Below are positions 25,043 to 28,593 of a stretch of DNA of 28,593 nt, piece by piece; position 1 is the stretch's first letter, and each line of letters starts with the position of its first letter. The stretch is taken from contig JAJTHU010000176.1 in the NCBI GenBank assembly GCA_021300055.1, positions 1 to 28,593 on the forward strand. Direction: 5' to 3'. The notes under the pieces were generated by a model. That model was not told the origin of the DNA, did no database searches, and worked only from the letters and a program-made list of their open reading frames with translations. The position numbers and the translations under genes are program-made. Source of the stretch: Nitrosomonadaceae bacterium. GTDB taxonomy: Bacteria > Pseudomonadota > Gammaproteobacteria > Burkholderiales > Usitatibacteraceae.

Positions 25043-26026
25043 GTGGTGATCCGCATGTATCGTAGCCTCGATAACATCGGGAAGCCGCTTGCGCTGGCAA
25101 TCGGGAACTTTGACGGTGTTCACATCGGGCACCAAGCCCTGCTGCGCCTCGCTGTGGATACCGCGAAGGCTGACGGGCTTTCACCTTCGGCATTGACCTT
25201 CAATCCATTGCCGCGCGAGTACTTTGCGCGGCGCCGACCACAGCAGGCCGCACCACTCCCGCGCTTGATGAGCGTGACGGAAAAGCTGGCGGCGTTGCAC
25301 ATGGCAGGTATCGACAATGCGTTTATTGCGCACTTCAATGCCGCGTTTGCCACGCAGTCAGCAGAGACGTTCTTGGAGCGCCTGAGCAGGATGCAAGTGC
25401 GTTGGCTGGCAGTGGGGGAGGATTTTCGGTTTGGTGCCGACCGCACAGGCGACGTCGATGCGATGCGCGCATTCGGGCTTCGTCACGGCATGCGCGTGCA
25501 CGCGTTGCCGGAAGTTGTCGTGCAAGGTCGTCGCGCATCCTCCACGGCGATTCGGGATGCGTTGTGGGCGGGGCGACTCGCAGACGCGACGCAGATGCTT
25601 GGGCGTGCCTATCGCATCGTCGGACGTGTTACGCATGGCAAGAAGTTAGGCCGCACGCTGGGCTTCCCGACAGCAAATGTGTCCCTCGGCGGGCGAACCC
25701 CTGCCCTGCACGGCGTGTTTGCAGTAAAATGCCGATTAGTAACTCGCGGGCTCGAGGGAGTGGCGGGCGATGTTGGTGTTACCCTGAACGGGGTCGCTAA
25801 CCTCGGCACGAATCCGGTGGTTTCTTCAGAAAACCGCCAGCATTTGGAAGTCTTCCTCTTCGATTTCTCCGGTGATCTCTACGGCAAGCGCCTCGAAGTC
25901 ACCTTCATCGAAAAAATCCGCGACGAACTTAAGCTCCCAAGCCTAGACGCTTTGGTTGCGCAGATGCGCGACGACGCTTCTCAGGCGCAGGCAATTTTGT
26001 CGAGAACCGATGAAGGACAAGCAGCG
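25043..26026 (+). CDS. ribF: RibF domain: bifunctional riboflavin kinase/FAD synthetase (no stop codon; runs into ileS)
   Basis: About 328 codons of RibF, which makes FMN from riboflavin and FAD from FMN. The N-terminal adenylyltransferase has AIGNFDGVHIGHQ and GRRASSTAIRDAL. The C-terminal riboflavin kinase has VTHGKKLGRTLGFPTANV and LNGVANLGTNP, then LEVFLFDFSGDLYGKRLEV. The start is placed at GTG 25043, seven bases after GGAG; GTG 25046 or ATG 25055 are alternatives. The normal C-terminus is reached (IRDELKLPSLDALVAQM), but there is no stop codon. The frame passes through a linker of about 10-15 residues straight into ileS at 26027. Every codon from 25043 to the window end was read and no stop was found. 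It begins 2 bases after the murJ stop. Confidence 0.93.
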
Positions 26027-26029
26027 ATG
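26012..26029 (+). promoter_or_regulatory. Internal ribosome binding site and ATG of ileS
   Basis: GAAGGA at 26012-26017 lies nine bases before ATG 26027, which opens MDAPKQDYKSTLNLP, a normal IleS N-terminus. The site is inside the open ribF frame and could start IleS independently. Confidence 0.6.
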
Positions 26030-28593
26030 GACGCGCCCAAGCAGGACTACAAGAGCACCCTTAATCTTCCCGATACCCCGTTTCCGATGCGGGGCGATTT
26101 GGCAAAGCGCGAACCCGCTTGGATTAAGCAGTGGCAGGATAAACAGCACTACGAAAAGATTCGCGCCGCGAGCAAGGGGCGCCCGAGATTCGTGCTGCAC
26201 GATGGGCCGCCCTATGCCAACGCCGCGATTCACATCGGGCACTCGGTCAACAAGATCCTCAAGGATATCGTCGTCAAGTCCAAGCAATTGGCAGGATTTG
26301 ATGCGGCCTACATCCCCGGCTGGGACTGCCATGGCATGCCGATCGAAATTTTTGTCGAGAAGCAGCACGGAAAGAATTTACCCGTCGAAAAGCTGATGGG
26401 TTTTGCGCGTGCGCACGCTGAGTCGCAAATCGACTTGCAGCGCACCGACTTCATGCGTCTCGGCATCCTCGGCGATTGGTTCCGCCCCTACAAGACCATG
26501 AACCCCGCGACCGAGGCGGCCGAGATCCGCACGCTCGGCAAGTTGTTCGAGCGCGGCTTCGTGTATCGCGGCCTCAAGCCGGTGAATTGGTGTTTTGACT
26601 GCCAGTCGGCGCTCGCCGAGGCTGAGGTCGAGTACGAAGATAAAACTTCCATCGCGATTGACGTCGCGTTTCCAGTCATGGACGCTGAGCGCGATAAGCT
26701 GGCGCGCGCATTCGGGCTGTCGGCACTACCCGAGGGCAAGGTCTCAGCATTGATCTGGACGACCACGCCATGGACCATCCCTGCCAATCAAGCGCTAAAT
26801 GCACATCCAGAGTTCGACTACGCGCTCGTGCAAACGACGCGCGGATGTTTGATCCTCGCAGCCTTGCGCGTTGAAGAGTGCTTGAAGACCTACGGACTCG
26901 ACGGCAAGGTCGTCGCGACTTGCAAGGGCGCGGCGCTTGAGCGCATCGTGTTCAAACATCCGTTCTACGACCGCACGTCCCCGATCAACCTCGCGGAATA
27001 TGTGACGCTTGATACCGGCACCGGCATCGTGCACTCGTCACCAGCGTACGGTGTTGACGACTTCAACACGTGCAAGAAATACGGCATGACAAACGAGGAG
27101 ATCCTCAACCCGGTCATGGGCAATGGGCAGTATGCATCGACGTTGCCCTTGTTTGGCGGCATGAACATCTGGAAAGCACAGCCAGAGATTGTCAAAACAA
27201 TCGAGGCTGCGGATGCGCTCTTGCACAGCACCAACTTCAAACATTCGTACCCACATTGTTGGCGGCATAAGTCACCGACCGTGTTCCGCGCAACGTCGCA
27301 GTGGTTCGTCGGCATGGACCGCGTCGGCAAAGGCGATACCAAGTCATTACGGCAACTTGCGCTTGATGCGATTGAGGCAACAAACTTCTATCCCGCGTGG
27401 GGTAAAGCGCGGCTGCACGCGATGATTGCCAATCGCCCCGATTGGTGTATTTCGCGTCAGCGCAACTGGGGTACGCCGATCCCGTTCTTCCTGCATCGCG
27501 AAACGGGTGAACTGCATCCGCGCACATTAGAGCTCCTTGAGCAAGTTGCCGCGCGTGTCGAGAAAGAAGGCATCGAAGTTTGGCAACGAATCACCGTCGC
27601 CGAGTTGCTTGGCGCGGAAGCAGATATGTATGAAAAGGCGACCGACACGCTCGATGTATGGCTTGATTCGGGCGCAACGTTCAACACTGTCATGGCGCGC
27701 ACGCCTGAGTTGGCAGGTGTGGACGCTGACGGACGCCCCTCGCAAGCAGACCTTTATTTGGAAGGGTCCGACCAGCATCGCGGATGGTTCCATTCCTCGC
27801 TACTGGTGAGTTGCGCGCTTAACGGTCGAGCGCCGTACAAAAACTTGCTCACCCACGGTTTTGCCGTGGACGGGCAGGGTAAGAAGATGTCCAAGTCTCT
27901 GGGCAATGTGGTTGCGCCGCAGAAAGTCTCTGACACGTTGGGCGCGGAAATCCTGCGGCTCTGGGTTGGCACAACCGACTACTCCGGTGAGCTTTCCATC
28001 TCCGACGAAATCCTCAAGCGTGTGGTCGAAAGCTATCGCCGGATCCGCAATACCTTGCGCTTTCTGTTGGCGAATACCAGCGACTTCGATTTCGCGAAGC
28101 AGCAGGTGGCTGTGGACGACATGGTGGAGCTGGACCGCTATGCGCTCGCGATGACGGCGCAGTTGCAGCAACGTGTGCAAGCTCACTATGCGCAGTTTGC
28201 GTTTCAGCCGGCGATGCAAGAAATCCAGACGTTCTGCTCATCGGATCTGGGTGGCTTCTACCTTGATGTCATCAAGGATCGCCTCTACACGACCAAGGCT
28301 GATGGTTTACCGCGGCGCTCGGCGCAGACCGCGTTGCATCACATCCTGCAAACGCTGACGACTTTGATTGCACCGGTCCTGTCGTTCACCGCAGAAGAGA
28401 TCTGGGAGACTTTGCACCCCGATGAGGACGTAACGATATTCGCCGTACGCTTTCACGAGCCGCCGCGCTTAGTGGAGCCGAGCAGCGTCAAGAAGGAAGA
28501 ATTTCTTCAAGAGATGTTTGCAGAGGAAGCGCTGACAAAAAAATGGTCACGCCTCCGTGAACTGCGTGCCGAAGTGCTGAAGCGAATCGAGGA
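26027..28593 (+). CDS. ileS: Isoleucyl-tRNA synthetase IleS (C-terminus beyond window)
   Basis: At least 855 codons of a class I aminoacyl-tRNA synthetase that charges tRNA-Ile in the cytoplasm. The start region YKSTLNLPDTPFPMRGDLAK is typical. The HIGH motif is in AAIHIGHSVNKILKD, the editing domain has LIWTTTPWTIPANQA and GTGIVHSSPAYGVDDF, the core has NRPDWCISRQRNWGTPI, and the KMSKS motif is in GKKMSKSLGN. The anticodon-binding domain follows (LSFTAEEIWETLHPDED). The zinc-binding C-terminus lies outside the window. It is in the same frame as ribF with no stop between them. In betaproteobacteria ribF-ileS-lspA are usual neighbours, normally as separate genes. Confidence 0.96.
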   Translation, partial: MDAPKQDYKSTLNLPDTPFPMRGDLAKREPAWIKQWQDKQHYEKIRAASKGRPRFVLHDGPPYANAAIHIGHSVNKILKDIVVKSKQLAGFDAAYIPGWDCHGMPIEIFVEKQHGKNLPVEKLMGFARAHAESQIDLQRTDFMRLGILGDWFRPYKTMNPATEAAEIRTLGKLFERGFVYRGLKPVNWCFDCQSALAEAEVEYEDKTSIAIDVAFPVMDAERDKLARAFGLSALPEGKVSALIWTTTPWTIPANQALNAHPEFDYALVQTTRGCLILAALRVEECLKTYGLDGKVVATCKGAALERIVFKHPFYDRTSPINLAEYVTLDTGTGIVHSSPAYGVDDFNTCKKYGMTNEEILNPVMGNGQYASTLPLFGGMNIWKAQPEIVKTIEAADALLHSTNFKHSYPHCWRHKSPTVFRATSQWFVGMDRVGKGDTKSLRQLALDAIEATNFYPAWGKARLHAMIANRPDWCISRQRNWGTPIPFFLHRETGELHPRTLELLEQVAARVEKEGIEVWQRITVAELLGAEADMYEKATDTLDVWLDSGATFNTVMARTPELAGVDADGRPSQADLYLEGSDQHRGWFHSSLLVSCALNGRAPYKNLLTHGFAVDGQGKKMSKSLGNVVAPQKVSDTLGAEILRLWVGTTDYSGELSISDEILKRVVESYRRIRNTLRFLLANTSDFDFAKQQVAVDDMVELDRYALAMTAQLQQRVQAHYAQFAFQPAMQEIQTFCSSDLGGFYLDVIKDRLYTTKADGLPRRSAQTALHHILQTLTTLIAPVLSFTAEEIWETLHPDEDVTIFAVRFHEPPRLVEPSSVKKEEFLQEMFAEEALTKKWSRLRELRAEVLKRIE

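Larger units (their letters stand above)
25043..28593 (+). other. Continuous ribF-ileS reading frame (possible fusion protein)
   Basis: One open frame of 3551 bases or more contains a complete RibF and then IleS, truncated only by the window edge. If translated through, it would give a trifunctional protein of over 1180 residues: FAD synthetase, riboflavin kinase and isoleucyl-tRNA synthetase. The internal ATG with its ribosome binding site may also give separate IleS. Confidence 0.85.

Overview
The window looks like a chromosomal segment of a betaproteobacterium, probably Burkholderiales-like. It is GC-rich. The gene order mlaFEDCB, an ABC-2 exporter pair, a BolA-family gene, murA and his, followed by murJ-ribF-ileS, matches two conserved betaproteobacterial neighbourhoods as I remember them. 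No tRNA, rRNA, CRISPR array, insertion sequence or prophage gene was seen.

Region 1 (1-12070, minus strand) is an MSHA-type type IV pilus assembly cluster. In transcription order it holds an MshM-like ATPase, the MshL secretin, the MshN TPR protein, the MshE assembly ATPase, the MshG platform protein, a PilM/PilN-like inner-membrane protein, a PilO/MshJ-like protein, a small exported MshK-position protein and a prepilin-like protein cut by the window start. Many of these genes overlap by 4 bases or lie close together. A candidate sigma-70 promoter and a leader hairpin lie just before mshL. Next to the cluster (12191-13630) is a sigma-54-dependent response regulator that may control it. A gene-free divergent spacer (13631-14070) follows.

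Region 2 (14071-17391, plus strand) is mlaFEDCB, the phospholipid transport system for outer-membrane lipid asymmetry, closed by a clear hairpin terminator. No mlaA is present. Region 3 (17426-19446) is an ABC-2 ATPase/permease pair and a BolA-family gene. Region 4 (19467-23411) is murA-hisG-hisD-hisB, a partial histidine operon lacking hisC and hisHAFIE.

Region 5 (23484 to the end) is murJ, ribF and ileS. Its main surprise is that ribF has no stop codon. Its frame runs directly into ileS and stays open to the window end, so FAD synthetase/riboflavin kinase and isoleucyl-tRNA synthetase are encoded as one continuous ORF, with an internal Shine-Dalgarno and ATG at the ileS start. Other unusual points are a MurJ with Asn in place of the conserved Arg24, an MshE whose N-terminal c-di-GMP motifs lack the leading Arg, and a short dispersed repeat present at both 875 and 21380.
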